Positions 46,589 through 56,515 of a DNA stretch of 64,000 nucleotides are shown piece after piece (the stretch's first letter is position 1; the number at the start of each line of letters is the position of its first letter). The stretch spans positions 248,001-312,000 of the forward strand of contig JABTTZ010000001.1 of the NCBI GenBank assembly GCA_015075625.1, read 5' to 3'. A model generated the notes under the pieces. It worked only from the letters and a program-made list of their open reading frames with translations, was not told where the DNA came from and ran no database searches. A program made the position numbers and the translations under genes. The DNA is from Anaerolineales bacterium. Lineage in GTDB: Bacteria > Chloroflexota > Anaerolineae > Aggregatilineales > UBA2796.

Positions 46589-46608
46589 CGGGGGTAAGTG
46601 AACCCCCG
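46589..46608 (-). terminator. Hairpin downstream of rpoD
   Basis: CGGGGGT (46589-46595) pairs with ACCCCCG (46602-46608) around a 6-nt loop. It is 23 bp past the rpoD stop on the minus strand, followed by TTTCGCTT. The remaining gap to 46357 should hold the promoter of the second sigma gene. I see no gene there. Confidence 0.5.
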
Positions 46609-46631
46609 CCCCGCCTTTGCTACACACCACA

Positions 46632-48305
46632 TCAAGTCAAATAGTCACGCAGAGAGCGGCTGCGGTTGGGGTGGCGCAATTTTCGCAGCGCCTTCGCCTC
46701 AATCTGGCGAATCCGCTCACGGGTGACGCCAAAGTGCCGCCCAACTTCTTCAAGAGTGTGTTCCTGACCATCCTTCAAGCCAAAGCGCATCTCGACAACT
46801 TCCCGCTCCCGTTCATTGAGAACGGCAAGGGCGCTGCGCACTTGCTCCTTGAGCAGTTGGCGGGCAGCGGCATCGACGGGACCGATCACCTTGTCATCTT
46901 CGATGAAATCGCTCAACTGGCTGGAATCTTCATCGCCCACTGGCATTTCCAGTGACATCGGCTCTTGCGAGATGCGCTGAATACGGCGGACTTTGTTGGC
47001 AGCGCGGCGCAGTTTGCGGGCGGTGGCGGGGTCAAGCCGTTCTTTGCGTGCCTCCAATGTGCGGATGTGGGCGATCTCCTCTTTCGTGAGAAACTCCATC
47101 TCAATGGCAAGCTGTTCTGTCGTTGGCTCTGCGCCTAGTTTTTGCACCAGATCGCGCTGCATTCGCGTTAGGCGGTTGATCGTTTCGACCATATGAACGG
47201 GGATGCGGATCGTCCGTGCCTGATCGGCAATGGCGCGGCTGATCGCTTGGCGAATCCACCATGTAGCATAGGTGCTGAACTTGAAGCCCTTCGTATGGTC
47301 AAATTTTTCCACCGCCCGCAGCAAGCCAATGTTTCCCTCTTGGATTAGATCGAGGAAACTGATGCCGCGCATCATAAAGCGCTTGGCGACGCTGACGACT
47401 AGGCGCAGGTTGGCGCGAGTGAGCGCCTCGGCAGCGCTGTTGGCACAGCGGCGGACTTCGGCAATATCTTCGGCGGCACTCGCCTCAAGCTCGGCAGCAT
47501 GATCGGTCAGCCATGCCGCTACTGTCTCCACCGGCGGAAGCTCCCCGTGACTTTTGAGATGGTCACGAAGGGCGGTTTGGAGCAACACAGGCATGAGATA
47601 GGCGGCTTGGAACGCCTCGTACAGACTGCGGGCGAGTGCCGTCCAGCCTTCATCGCGCCCCCATTCGCCTTGCTCAAGATAGAGCCGAATGTAGGATGTC
47701 GGTTGAATCTCGTGTGATTCACGGCGGAGGGCGGTTGCCTCCCCGATGAGTGTGATCAGATTCGGCTGCTCGATACCATAGGTCTTCGCATGGTGCTGCA
47801 CGGCTGCCCAATAACCAACCAAACGCTCATAAAGCAGATGGAGCAGCGAGAGATAGGAATTCCCATCGCCCGCCTGTGTTTTTGCTTCTTCAAGAATCTG
47901 ATTCAGAAGGGTAACTGCCGCCATTTGGGAGGAAAGGCGCGTCTCTCGGTCTGGCTCTAACAAGCCAACCTGCCCAATCTCTTTGAGGTACATCCGCACC
48001 GGATCATCGGAGAGGATACCGCTGTCTACCGCCGCTTCTTCAAGATCGTCCTCATCAAGGTCGTCGTCTAGTTCGGCAAGCAGCGCGGCGGGTTCGCCAA
48101 GTTCCCCGGTGACGCTGATCCCCATTTCCTCCAACTGTTGGAGCATCGACTGCCGCTCGTCCGTTTCATCTTCAAAATAGGAGAGGATGGGCGGTGGAGC
48201 GGCGGCGTCCTCATCGCCATGTGCGCTGGCGGCATCAAGTGCTGCTGCCATTTCTTGCGTATCCAGCGGTTGATCCTCAACTGGCTTACTGGTGCGTTTG
48301 GTCAT
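46632..48305 (-). CDS. rpoD: RNA polymerase primary sigma factor RpoD/SigA
   Basis: A 557-residue housekeeping sigma factor. I chose ATG 48305, behind a GGGGAGGGC site, over a TTG at 48335. An acidic N-terminal region precedes region 1.2 ('[18 protein letters not shown]', about 110-127). A non-conserved insertion of about 170 residues separates it from region 2 ('[40 protein letters not shown]'). Region 3 holds an extra basic stretch ('[22 protein letters not shown]'). Region 4 ends '[30 protein letters not shown]'. It follows dnaG by 26 bp, the macromolecular-synthesis operon order. Confidence 0.93.
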   Translation of the reverse strand: MTKRTSKPVEDQPLDTQEMAAALDAASAHGDEDAAAPPPILSYFEDETDERQSMLQQLEEMGISVTGELGEPAALLAELDDDLDEDDLEEAAVDSGILSDDPVRMYLKEIGQVGLLEPDRETRLSSQMAAVTLLNQILEEAKTQAGDGNSYLSLLHLLYERLVGYWAAVQHHAKTYGIEQPNLITLIGEATALRRESHEIQPTSYIRLYLEQGEWGRDEGWTALARSLYEAFQAAYLMPVLLQTALRDHLKSHGELPPVETVAAWLTDHAAELEASAAEDIAEVRRCANSAAEALTRANLRLVVSVAKRFMMRGISFLDLIQEGNIGLLRAVEKFDHTKGFKFSTYATWWIRQAISRAIADQARTIRIPVHMVETINRLTRMQRDLVQKLGAEPTTEQLAIEMEFLTKEEIAHIRTLEARKERLDPATARKLRRAANKVRRIQRISQEPMSLEMPVGDEDSSQLSDFIEDDKVIGPVDAAARQLLKEQVRSALAVLNEREREVVEMRFGLKDGQEHTLEEVGRHFGVTRERIRQIEAKALRKLRHPNRSRSLRDYLT

Positions 48306-48331
48306 CCCTGCGCCCTCCCCTCGCCCATCGG

Positions 48332-50356
48332 TCAATGTCTCATCGCCCGTTCAATGCGTGCCAAAACGCTGGCATTTACGGCAATCTGCCCTTCAAATGT
48401 ACCCGTCTGAGGGGTGTCTGTTGGTGTCGCTTGCTGCCCATCACGTTGAAGGTCTTGCTGTAAATACTGTAACTCAGTGTTTTGACGACGCAAATGGAGG
48501 CGGCGTAATTCCAAAATATGCTGCCCTAACGACGTTTTAAGTGCCTCAACATCGTTGAGTGTTGCTACGACGCGGGTTTCTTTGTTCAGCACTGCCACCC
48601 AATCGCCATGCAAACCGCGCTCCAAGCGGCGTTGAAGGTGGGCAAGATTTGTTTCGCGCAGATCTTCAATGAGTTCACGCAAATCGGGCAAACGGGCGGC
48701 AAGAAATTCGCTAATGGAGACATCATCTTGGTCAACACCTTCCCGCAGGGTGAGGTAGATTGCCCGATAATCGCCCTGCGTGAAGTCCTCGGCGTCAAGG
48801 GGGGCTGCCTCTGCCTCGCGCAGGCGGCGGTTGGCAAGGGCAAGGCGTTCCGGCGCTTGGAGCAAGGCGGCAATGCAGTAGCGCTCTCGTTCTGCCGCCC
48901 TGTTCACATTGAAGGTACTTTTCGCCTGTCCTTCTCCGCCAGCCGCCACCTCGGTGGGGGCGCTGAACGCAGCGGGGGAGCGTTGAGGCTGTGCCTTGAC
49001 CCGCTCGTTAGGGACGTTTTGGAGCGCCCACTCAAGGAGCGCTCGCCCGCTCCCCAACCGAAGTTTATACGCCAACTGTTGGACATTCGCTTGGCGCTGC
49101 AAGTCGTTCTCGGTGGCAATCAGAATGGGGAGCAGTTCGCGGGCAGCCTGTTCGCGTTCGGGGAGCGGGGCATCGTGGCGGAGGTGCGCTGTCCCCACCT
49201 GAATCAGATATTCTGCCACGGGCTGTGCCATCTCGATGAGCGTCTGCCAGGTGGCGGGGTCTTTGCGGATCACCTCGTCAGGGTCTTTCCCTTCGGGGAT
49301 GGTGATCACCTCAATGGCGAGGTCAAAGTGACTCGCCTGACGCAAGGTGGCGGTGGGGTCAAAAAAGACCTGTTTCGTCTCCGATGCCTCTTGCATCACG
49401 TTCAAGCCGCGCATCGTCGCCCGGACGCCCGCTGCATCTGCATCCAACGCCAAGATAAGCCGTTTCGCATATTGGCTGAGCAGTTTTAACTGTGGTTTTG
49501 TCAGCGCCGTCCCCATTTGGGCGACAACATTCGTGAACTTCGCTTGGTGGGCGGTAATCGCGTCCATATAGCCTTCCACGATCACGGCAACCTCGCTCTC
49601 GCGGATGGTGGGGCGGGCATGGTGAAGGGCAAAGAGCGTCCGCGACTTATCAAAAAGTCCTTCACTCTGTGGAGAGTTCAAGTATTTCGGTGTGTCTTCA
49701 GGGTTCAGCGCCCGCGCCCCAAAGCCAATCGCTCGCCCGCGCTCATCGTGAATGGGGATCATCAGCCGATCCCGAAAGCGATCATAAACGCGCCCTTCAT
49801 CGTTTTGACTGGCACAGCCGGCATCCATGACATCTTGCGCCGTATAGCCAAGCATTTTTAAGTGGTTGAGGGTGGCTGCCCAATCGCGGGGGGCATAGCC
49901 CAATTTAAATTGGGCGATAGTCGCTTCGCTCAAGCCGCGCTTGAGGACGTAATCGCGGGCGTGGGCAGCCTCCGGCGCATCCCACAATAGCTGATGGTAG
50001 AAGACAGCCGTCTGATCGACCACCCCGCGCAGGCGTTCGATGCGCTCATCGATGCGACGTTGGTCGTCACTGCGAGGCTTGATCTCGACTCCGGCACGTT
50101 CGGCAAGGCTGATCAGCGCCGCCGGAAAATCGATATTTTCGTGCTTCATGACAAAGGTGAAAATATCGCCGCCGGTGGCACACGCGCCAAAACAATGCCA
50201 GCTTTGTCGTTCGGGAAAAACAACGAACGAGGGCGTTTTTTCGTGATGAAAAGGGCAGCAGGCAGTGAGATTTCGCCCCGCTTTTTTCAGGGGGACGATT
50301 TGGGAGATGTATTGAACAATGTCGAGTCGGGATTTGATGTCGTCCGTGACGGACAT
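48332..50356 (-). CDS. dnaG: DNA primase
   Basis: Makes RNA primers for replication. This 674-residue protein uses ATG 50356, where the family begins ('[29 protein letters not shown]'). The CHC2 zinc finger is '[11 protein letters not shown]...[12 protein letters not shown]' (about 40-70). The Toprim domain has '[16 protein letters not shown]' and 'LALDADAAG'. The C-terminal helicase-binding region is present ('[19 protein letters not shown]...'). It is the first gene of the dnaG-rpoD unit. Confidence 0.95.
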   Translation of the reverse strand: MSVTDDIKSRLDIVQYISQIVPLKKAGRNLTACCPFHHEKTPSFVVFPERQSWHCFGACATGGDIFTFVMKHENIDFPAALISLAERAGVEIKPRSDDQRRIDERIERLRGVVDQTAVFYHQLLWDAPEAAHARDYVLKRGLSEATIAQFKLGYAPRDWAATLNHLKMLGYTAQDVMDAGCASQNDEGRVYDRFRDRLMIPIHDERGRAIGFGARALNPEDTPKYLNSPQSEGLFDKSRTLFALHHARPTIRESEVAVIVEGYMDAITAHQAKFTNVVAQMGTALTKPQLKLLSQYAKRLILALDADAAGVRATMRGLNVMQEASETKQVFFDPTATLRQASHFDLAIEVITIPEGKDPDEVIRKDPATWQTLIEMAQPVAEYLIQVGTAHLRHDAPLPEREQAARELLPILIATENDLQRQANVQQLAYKLRLGSGRALLEWALQNVPNERVKAQPQRSPAAFSAPTEVAAGGEGQAKSTFNVNRAAERERYCIAALLQAPERLALANRRLREAEAAPLDAEDFTQGDYRAIYLTLREGVDQDDVSISEFLAARLPDLRELIEDLRETNLAHLQRRLERGLHGDWVAVLNKETRVVATLNDVEALKTSLGQHILELRRLHLRRQNTELQYLQQDLQRDGQQATPTDTPQTGTFEGQIAVNASVLARIERAMRH

Positions 50357-50476
50357 GATATACCCACCCCTGACATGGTATCGTGGAGATAGATCAATTA
50401 TATACGTATACACGCCTAATGTGGAATGACTAGGGTGTGTGTGACATTCTAAACCCACCATCCCGCCCGCACCCCC

Positions 50477-50508
50477 GTAGGGACGCCCCCCTGGTCGTCC
50501 GCGCCCTA
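50477..50508. repeat. Dispersed palindromic intergenic element, copy E
   Basis: GTAGGGACGCCCCCCTGGTC followed by GTCCGCGCCCTAC. It lies in the divergent gap between dnaG and comM and is the copy closest to the integrated element. The gap also has TATAAT at 50615-50620, a likely -10 for comM. Confidence 0.5.
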
Positions 50509-50673
50509 CCTTTCCTTCCCTTGCTTACCGGCTGAGAGCGCAGGGGTTCTTCTAGAAATCTCTAAGGTGAGGTATTAGGTAGTGGAATTTGGGGGGTTGA
50601 ACTGACTTGTAGAGTATAATTCCTAACCAGTGTCGCCGTAAAATTTGCGGTAGTGTGGGATTAGGGATGATTC

Positions 50674-50862
50674 ATGCTGGCAACCGTTCAGTCTGGGGCG
50701 CTGATTGGGCTAGAGGCAATAGGTATTCAGGTTGAAATTGATTACAACCCTCGCGGCATGACTGGGTTTACCATTGTCGGGCTGCCCGATACGGCTGTTC
50801 AAGAGAGCCGGGAGCGCGTGCGGAGCGCCATACGCAACCGGAATTTAGACTTCCCGAACTAG
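50674..50862 (+). pseudogene. comM: comM/yifB (Mg-chelatase-like AAA ATPase), N-terminal fragment cut by the mobile element
   Basis: The first 61 codons of the ComM/YifB family: 'MLATVQSGALIGLEAIGIQVEIDYNPRGM', then 'FTIVGLPDTAVQESRERVRSAIRN' and 'LDFP', followed at once by a stop. Normal family members continue for about 450 more residues, starting with an 'RITVNLAPADL' block. The remainder is presumably beyond the right end of the element. ComM is a helicase that aids branch migration in natural transformation in Gram-negative bacteria. Its loss would be expected to reduce uptake of foreign DNA, if this host is transformable. Confidence 0.88.
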
Positions 50863-53029
50863 CATCCGAATCTGAGGCTTTCATTTGCGCTGCGTATTGG
50901 TCGTAGCTGATGTGCTGTCCCACACCAGACATGGGCACTCGTATTCCCTTTCCGAGCAGAAGTTTGATGCGGTGCTTAATCTGAATCCATCGCCGGAACG
51001 GGAAAGCTTTCATGATTTCCAGTTGCTCAACTTTGTCTTTGACCATCTGGCATAACCGCTCATCTTCGTAGGGCTGCCATTTTGAGCAAGTGTGTTTACC
51101 CTTGCGCCCCCCTGACGCAACATAATCATTGTACGTTTCGTTTTTCCCAAGTCTGGAGGGCGAAAAACGGACTAATCCACGGTGCTTTTTCACTTCATTG
51201 AATATTTGGTGCCATCTCAGTTCGGGAAACGCTGCCGCGAGCTGTAGCTGATCCGCACCACCATCGAATAGGGCAAGCAACCGTTCACTGGACTCGATGT
51301 CCCAATGGGCTGAGTGGGATTTATGCCAAAGGCGAATCTCATCTGTACTTCCGTCACGCCACAGGATGATAAGTCGCATATTCCCAGCCCGATTATAGTC
51401 CGATGCCTCAATTCGTTCGATGAACAGCGTCAGCACGTTGCGTCGTTCTTCTTGAGACATGGAATCCCAACCTGACAGCGTTTGCTCAAATACCTCGTAT
51501 GCCTGTTCAGTAGATAGATATTTGTTGCGTTGTTGATCGAGGCTGGCAATTTCCGCAAGCAGGCGATCCCGTTCTGCTTCCATCTGGCGATAGCGTTCCT
51601 CAACTTCTTGGATCAAGTATGGGTGAGTAAGTCTGCCAATGCTGACGACCACATTCTGCATCTCCTCGAGAAGCGAAGATAGCTGGAGCTTCTTGATTTT
51701 TCGATCACGCTCTACAAGCTGTTCGCTCTCATGAATAGCTTGAGTCCAGGTGTCCAAATTGAATGTGGCCTGCAATTTCTGCTTAAAACGTGAAATGACA
51801 GCGTTATCAATCCATTCTGCCCGCCGTGCCCATTCCATATGAGTACCGTCATATTCGACACGATGGATGGCATACAAATAGCAGTGGTTTCGCTTTTCGA
51901 ACTGGACACCATTGTAGTACCAGCGGTCTCCGACCTTTGAATAGATCATTCCGCCAAGTAGGGGGCGCTCAACATCGCGTTCTTCTTGGAGTTTTGGACG
52001 CCCGTACTTATCCGCATTTTGATAGTCAGGGTTGTCCTCACCAGTCAGCGTGTACTTGGAAATGTAGTTGAATGCGCGCATAAAGGTGTCGGGATCAATC
52101 AATGGTTGATGGTTGTTCCAATGGATGATTACGCCCTTGAAATGCCAATGCCCTATGTAGGCAGGATTCGTGATCAGCAACCGGAAGCACGTGCTTGCGA
52201 TATAGCAACCATCTTCCTTGTATGTCAGCTGATAGCGTATGCGAAATCCTTCAGGAGGCTGACAATCTGGAAAGGAGATACGCTGCTGGCGAATCTGCCT
52301 TATTGTCTTGCGAATCGCTCCACCATTCTCAAGAAACAAGCGGAAGTATTCCCGAACAACCTGGGCAAATGGCTCGAAAGGGACATATTTGCGGTAGGCG
52401 GGGTTTTCCGTCCCATCAGGCAGTCGTTTTCGCATATCCACCATGAATCCGACTGGCATTTTCGACCCACCCCATTTTCCTTCTTTCATTATGCGCTGAC
52501 GTGCTGGCGTGAGTCGCCCCATGATATAGATTTTGAGATATTCTGCCGCCATGTCACACTTGAACCGAAATTGCCGTGCATGAAATTCCCCATGCAAAGG
52601 ATGCGCAAAATCATAAGTGATATATGGCGTGATGACTTTGACTCGTGATTTGCGGCAAGTGTCGATGAAAATGTTGACTTGAATCTGGGTCATATCACGA
52701 AACAGACGATCTTCATCTTGACACGCCACTGCGCCAATCTTTTTCTCGGCAATTAGCTCAAATAGGTAGCTCATCCCCTCACGTTCATCAATTCGCTTGG
52801 TACCGCTTACGCCCTCATCATCGTCAATCAGATAGATTTGTTCACGCTTCCATCCCCGACGGACAAGTTCATCTACCATATCCACCGTCTGGATGGTAGT
52901 CGATACATTCCCGACTTGAGCCGTTGTAGACTGGCGATAATAGACCGCCACAGGTTGACTCAAGAGGTCGGCCTCTGAGCTTTCTGGGCTGTCAAGATCA
53001 CTTTTCTGTGGTCGGAACGTTCTGGGCAT
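50768..53029 (-). CDS. Large serine recombinase (integrase of the element)
   Basis: A 753-residue site-specific recombinase. The resolvase domain (about 25-175) has the catalytic Ser in 'VAVYYRQSTTAQVGN' and Arg in 'CQDEDRLFRDM'. A Recombinase domain follows ('MKEGKWGGSKMPVGFMVD', to about 320). The usual zinc-ribbon Cys pairs are absent: 'LLGGMIYSKVGDRWYYNGVQF' stands in their place. Next is a coiled coil (about 430-510) and a C-terminal part with two similar helical units, 'SSERLLALFDGGADQLQLAA' and 'EDERLCQMVKDKVEQLEIMK', each followed by a W/I-rich helix, which resemble SANT/Myb-type DNA-binding repeats. The last 30 or so codons are antisense comM. Confidence 0.9.
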   Translation of the reverse strand: MPRTFRPQKSDLDSPESSEADLLSQPVAVYYRQSTTAQVGNVSTTIQTVDMVDELVRRGWKREQIYLIDDDEGVSGTKRIDEREGMSYLFELIAEKKIGAVACQDEDRLFRDMTQIQVNIFIDTCRKSRVKVITPYITYDFAHPLHGEFHARQFRFKCDMAAEYLKIYIMGRLTPARQRIMKEGKWGGSKMPVGFMVDMRKRLPDGTENPAYRKYVPFEPFAQVVREYFRLFLENGGAIRKTIRQIRQQRISFPDCQPPEGFRIRYQLTYKEDGCYIASTCFRLLITNPAYIGHWHFKGVIIHWNNHQPLIDPDTFMRAFNYISKYTLTGEDNPDYQNADKYGRPKLQEERDVERPLLGGMIYSKVGDRWYYNGVQFEKRNHCYLYAIHRVEYDGTHMEWARRAEWIDNAVISRFKQKLQATFNLDTWTQAIHESEQLVERDRKIKKLQLSSLLEEMQNVVVSIGRLTHPYLIQEVEERYRQMEAERDRLLAEIASLDQQRNKYLSTEQAYEVFEQTLSGWDSMSQEERRNVLTLFIERIEASDYNRAGNMRLIILWRDGSTDEIRLWHKSHSAHWDIESSERLLALFDGGADQLQLAAAFPELRWHQIFNEVKKHRGLVRFSPSRLGKNETYNDYVASGGRKGKHTCSKWQPYEDERLCQMVKDKVEQLEIMKAFPFRRWIQIKHRIKLLLGKGIRVPMSGVGQHISYDQYAAQMKASDSDASSGSLNSGCVWRSARAPGSLEQPYRAARQW
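50855..50870. other. Left attachment junction (attL) of the integrated element
   Basis: Similarity to ComM ends at 'LDFP' (codons ending near 50857), and sequence beyond belongs to the element. The exact crossover dinucleotide cannot be fixed because attR lies outside the window. TTCCCGAACTAGC is the junction sequence. Confidence 0.6.
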
Positions 53030-53246
53030 GGGGCGGCTCCTTTAGCTTGATAGTATTTGTACACGTCGATTGCTGATACAGATTTTCTATTGCGATTATA
53101 CACTATAATTCATTCGTGTAAACACAATAGGTGAGATACCGTTGCAATAATCGTGAACGGTTTTGCTGTCACGAGCCAATTGCGTAGGATTGAGGATCGG
53201 GGAAGCCTACGGGAACTCGGCTTCATCAACGGATGGAGAGGGCAGA

Positions 53247-53588
53247 CTACTCAGTGTGCGAGTGTTTTTTGAGCGTTTCAGACAGAATGCGAATTAACTG
53301 AAGTGCAGCCTCTCTCGCCTCTGTAGTAGGGAGAGTTTGAATCTCCTGCAAAATCATCTGGTCGAGCGCGTCTGTCTGAAAATCTCCATCGTAGAAGTAT
53401 GACACCGGAATTCCGAGCACTCTGGCGAAGGTGGAAAGTTCTACCGCAGGAACTTTCCGTTTCCCCGTTTCATACTCGGATATTGCGGTTTGATCCTTTC
53501 CTACCGCATCTGCAAATTCCTTTTGGGACATGCCAATTCGCTCACGAGCCTGGCGCATTCGCTGTCCAATATCTGCTTGGCTTGCCAC
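53247..53588 (-). CDS. XRE/Cro-CI family transcriptional regulator
   Basis: A 113-residue protein with an N-terminal HTH: 'IGQRMRQARERIGMSQKEFADAVGKDQTAISEYETGKRKVPAVELSTFARVLGIPVSYFY' (about 7-66). The C-terminal part is helical ('REAALQLIRILSETLKK'). It lies between the integrase and the replication operon, the usual place for an immunity or excision repressor. The targets may be its own promoter or that of the integrase. It lacks a peptidase domain, so it would not self-cleave after DNA damage. Confidence 0.87.
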   Translation of the reverse strand: MASQADIGQRMRQARERIGMSQKEFADAVGKDQTAISEYETGKRKVPAVELSTFARVLGIPVSYFYDGDFQTDALDQMILQEIQTLPTTEAREAALQLIRILSETLKKHSHTE

Positions 53589-53631
53589 TTTGCTCTTGAC
53601 CTGTAAAAATCGACTCGATACAGTCCATAGT

Positions 53632-53841
53632 TTACCTCTTCAAATGTCCTACATCTTCAGGCTTAAGACTGGCCTCTGTTGCGATGGTTGCAGAAATCGG
53701 GGTCTCTGCGATCTGCTGACCTGTTTCACTCGGGTGGTTACGGACATACGCGCCGAACAGCGTTCGATACACAGTCAGTAAATCGATCTGCTTTGGCCGC
53801 ACCTGCTGGTGGTTTTCACCGTTCTTGTGCATTGAACTCAT
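53632..53841 (-). CDS. Small protein of unknown function, 69 aa
   Basis: Starts at ATG 53841, which overlaps the primase stop (ATGA); ATG 53859 (75 residues, MAKRIDMSS...) is an alternative in the same frame. The sequence 'KNGENHQQVRPKQIDLLTVYRTLFGAYVRNHPSETGQQIAETPI' is hydrophilic, with one helix. I recognise no family. Its position at the end of the replication operon suggests an accessory replication or control role. Confidence 0.5.
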   Translation of the reverse strand: MSSMHKNGENHQQVRPKQIDLLTVYRTLFGAYVRNHPSETGQQIAETPISATIATEASLKPEDVGHLKR

Positions 53842-54815
53842 GTCAATTCGCTTAGCCATTCCCGCACACTCCCATCCTTCAGCACAAATTCGGTGATGTC
53901 CTTGCCCCACGGCACTTGCACAACACGCGCTCGTTTGGTGAGCGCCTGCAAGCGTGCTGCGCCCTTCATGCCTGCTTGGTCCGCATCGTAGGCCACAAGA
54001 ATTGTCTTGCAGTGAAGCAGCAGTGGCATCCAACGCGGATTGAGCATTCCAGAGGCACTGCCGAGCGTCGCCACACCGACCAGCCCACCACATTCCTGCT
54101 CGGCCAGCAGCGCGTCAAATTCCCCCTCGACAAACAACACGGTCTCATGCCCTTCCAGGTTGGCTGCGTTGTACAGCCCGTGCGCGCTGCCGCCCGCAAT
54201 CTGGGTGTATTTCGGCAAGCCAGCGGCGCGCCGCACCTTGACCGCCCAGAGTTCTTTCCCCACAGCCCAAGGAATGACGATGCCGCATGGAACCGTCAGT
54301 TTGCCAATCCGCAGCCATTCCCACGGTGGGCCGGGGATGTAGCCCAGACGCGCCCGTAAAATGGTTTCGTCGGTCAAGCCGCGTGTCTTGAGATATATCA
54401 GCGCACGTCCACCCTGTTCGCTCCACAAGACCTCTTCCGCGCTATCCACCACTCCCCATGCCTCGCGTTGCCAGTCTTCTGCGGGCGGCGCTTCGGACGC
54501 GGCAGATCGCTCACGCGGGACGTGGCAGATTGGCTGCTTGCGCCTGTCTTCCGCACCGAGGTAAGTACATGCTTCTTCAAAAGACATTCCACGGTACTTC
54601 TGCAACCAATCCAACGCATCGCCACTCACACTGCAAGCGCCAAAACAGCGCCACCCGTTATCCCATACCGCCAAGCTGAACCCCTTATGTTCGTTATGAA
54701 AGGGACAGCGCCATAACAACGCTTTCCCGCCGCGACTGTGGGCGGGACCCAAATCGGCTTCCACCAGCAGACGCACATCGCAGCGCGTTTTGAGCGCTTG
54801 AATATCGGTCATCAT
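53838..54815 (-). CDS. CHC2 zinc-finger/Toprim primase-like protein
   Basis: A 325-residue mini-primase. The CHC2 finger is 'WRCPFHNEHKGFSLAVWDNG' followed by 'WRCFGACSVSGDALDW' (about 30-66). The Toprim domain has Glu in 'VLFVEGEFDALLAEQ' (about 215) and Asp-x-Asp in 'ILVAYDADQAGMKGA' (about 265). The helicase-binding C-terminus of chromosomal DnaG is absent. It probably primes replication of the excised or transferred element. It is downstream of the DUF3987 gene, and its stop overlaps the next start. Confidence 0.88.
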   Translation of the reverse strand: MMTDIQALKTRCDVRLLVEADLGPAHSRGGKALLWRCPFHNEHKGFSLAVWDNGWRCFGACSVSGDALDWLQKYRGMSFEEACTYLGAEDRRKQPICHVPRERSAASEAPPAEDWQREAWGVVDSAEEVLWSEQGGRALIYLKTRGLTDETILRARLGYIPGPPWEWLRIGKLTVPCGIVIPWAVGKELWAVKVRRAAGLPKYTQIAGGSAHGLYNAANLEGHETVLFVEGEFDALLAEQECGGLVGVATLGSASGMLNPRWMPLLLHCKTILVAYDADQAGMKGAARLQALTKRARVVQVPWGKDITEFVLKDGSVREWLSELT

Positions 54816-54912
54816 GACTCCACTAACCCTCCCGCGATCTTGTCACCCACATGGAGACAAGTTGTCAGGTTGCCAGGATCGAGAATGTGTCCCCCGACAG
54901 GTACAAGATCGG

Positions 54913-56508
54913 CTATTCCACCAAGATATACAGTTCAGGCTTTGGCCCAGGGCGACCATCCGCAGGCGGCGCTACTTTTTTGACCTGCCCATCTTGCTCT
55001 AGCGCGTTGAGCATCTCGACCACGGGCTTGCGTGCGGATTTCAGGATGCGATACAGATGGCGCACACTCAGCCCTTCGGGATGCGCTCGCAGCAACCGTA
55101 TCGCCCGCACTTCCAACCGTGACTCCTCGGTTTCGCCCAATTCATGCAGTAAGCGATGGGCGGAAGCCCGCCACTGCTCGGTAATCTGCTGGGCACGAAA
55201 CCAGTGGGCGGCACTGACTGCTGGATGCCCATCCGCATTGGCGTCTGACCAATCCAGCGCCGACAAGACAATGGCGACTTTGAGGGCTTGCACATGCAGC
55301 CGCCCGTACACGGCTCGTAATCGGTCGTCCAACGCGCTGTCTGGCGCGGTCATGCGCCGCAACGCCTGTTCATAGGCATGACAGAGATCCCATACGGGCG
55401 CAACCAAGGACCAGGCTTCCGCCTGCGGCTTGTCGCCCAGCGCGCCAGAGGACGGGGGTGGGGGCAGGCGCTCATGCAGGCGCTTCAGCCGCGCCACCAG
55501 CGAGTCAGGCGTAACGCTTTGCCTCTGGGCAGGGCGCTCTACGTAGTCAGGTTCAGGCGTCAACAGCGCGAAGCGCGCCAGGTTGCCGTTGTACCAGTCG
55601 TTGACGGTCAGGGCGCAGGCCAGTTCAGCAGGCGTGGCCGCGCCCAAAATGCTCAGGGCGGTGTCATGAATCACCACCAGCCCGCGATTGTTCGTATTCG
55701 AGTCCAGATAGGCAGGGCAGTCGTAGAGCTGCATGATCAGTTCTTTCAGCCCAGCCATATAATCGCGTCCCATCGACTTGAACAGCGCGGATAGCTCATC
55801 GCGCAGGATGCCCCGCTGGGCGGCGAAGGTGTTGCCTTTCGTCAGCCGCGCCTGATCGGGCTGCGGGATTTCGTTGAAGTTCGGCGGCAGCACCCCGCCG
55901 AGCATGTTCATGAAGTTTTCCGGGCTGCCCGGCTGAGGCAGAATCATGTGTGGCATGGCGGCGCGAGCGACCTCTGCGGCCAAACTCAATCCCGCCGACT
56001 TACGATAGTAGGTCGAGACGGCGACGGTCATCGCATACAGGTTGGGGAAGACTTGTTGTCGCCAGGGCGTGCTGATGTAGAGCCTTCGCCCGATAGCGAC
56101 AGCCGCTAGATACAGACCCGCGCCCTGATGAAACAGGAGCGGCGTTTCGTTGGCTGACGCGCCCGCCCATGTCACATAATCCGTCAACCAACCGCCCACC
56201 TCCGCCGCTTCCGCTTCCTGCGCTGCTGTCAGGCGTGCAGCGGCGGGAAGCGGTGGCACAGATTGCACATCATCGTTCTTGAGATCGGGTAGATCCGCAT
56301 TGGGGTCTTGTGCCAGAACTTGACGGATCAGATCAGGCTGAAGAATGCGCCGCAAAACCTGCATCTCCGCAGGCGTGTTGAGGTCCAATCCTGCCAGCAG
56401 CGCGCCAGCCAACGGCGAAAGCGGCACGTGCTGCCAGGGCAGTCCGACTAAGGCTCGCGCAAGCGCATAGGCATCGTAACGCGACAAGGCGTTCGCGGAA
56501 GAAGGCAT
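54913..56508 (-). CDS. DUF3987-type replicative helicase-like protein
   Basis: A 531-residue protein of the DUF3987/YfjI type found on plasmids, phages and integrative elements beside primases. The body has 'LYLAAVAIGRRLYISTPWRQQVFPNLYAMTVAVSTYYRKSAGLSLAAEVA' (P-loop-like position, but degenerate: STYYRKSAG), 'QRGILRDELSALFKSM' and 'ILGAATPAELACAL'. The C-terminal 70 residues form a winged helix ('LRAHPEGLSVRHLYRILKSARKPVVEMLNALEQDGQV'). A role as helicase or initiator for the element is inferred from the family and the neighbours. Confidence 0.78.
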   Translation of the reverse strand: MPSSANALSRYDAYALARALVGLPWQHVPLSPLAGALLAGLDLNTPAEMQVLRRILQPDLIRQVLAQDPNADLPDLKNDDVQSVPPLPAAARLTAAQEAEAAEVGGWLTDYVTWAGASANETPLLFHQGAGLYLAAVAIGRRLYISTPWRQQVFPNLYAMTVAVSTYYRKSAGLSLAAEVARAAMPHMILPQPGSPENFMNMLGGVLPPNFNEIPQPDQARLTKGNTFAAQRGILRDELSALFKSMGRDYMAGLKELIMQLYDCPAYLDSNTNNRGLVVIHDTALSILGAATPAELACALTVNDWYNGNLARFALLTPEPDYVERPAQRQSVTPDSLVARLKRLHERLPPPPSSGALGDKPQAEAWSLVAPVWDLCHAYEQALRRMTAPDSALDDRLRAVYGRLHVQALKVAIVLSALDWSDANADGHPAVSAAHWFRAQQITEQWRASAHRLLHELGETEESRLEVRAIRLLRAHPEGLSVRHLYRILKSARKPVVEMLNALEQDGQVKKVAPPADGRPGPKPELYILVE

Positions 56509-56515
56509 GGTCGCC

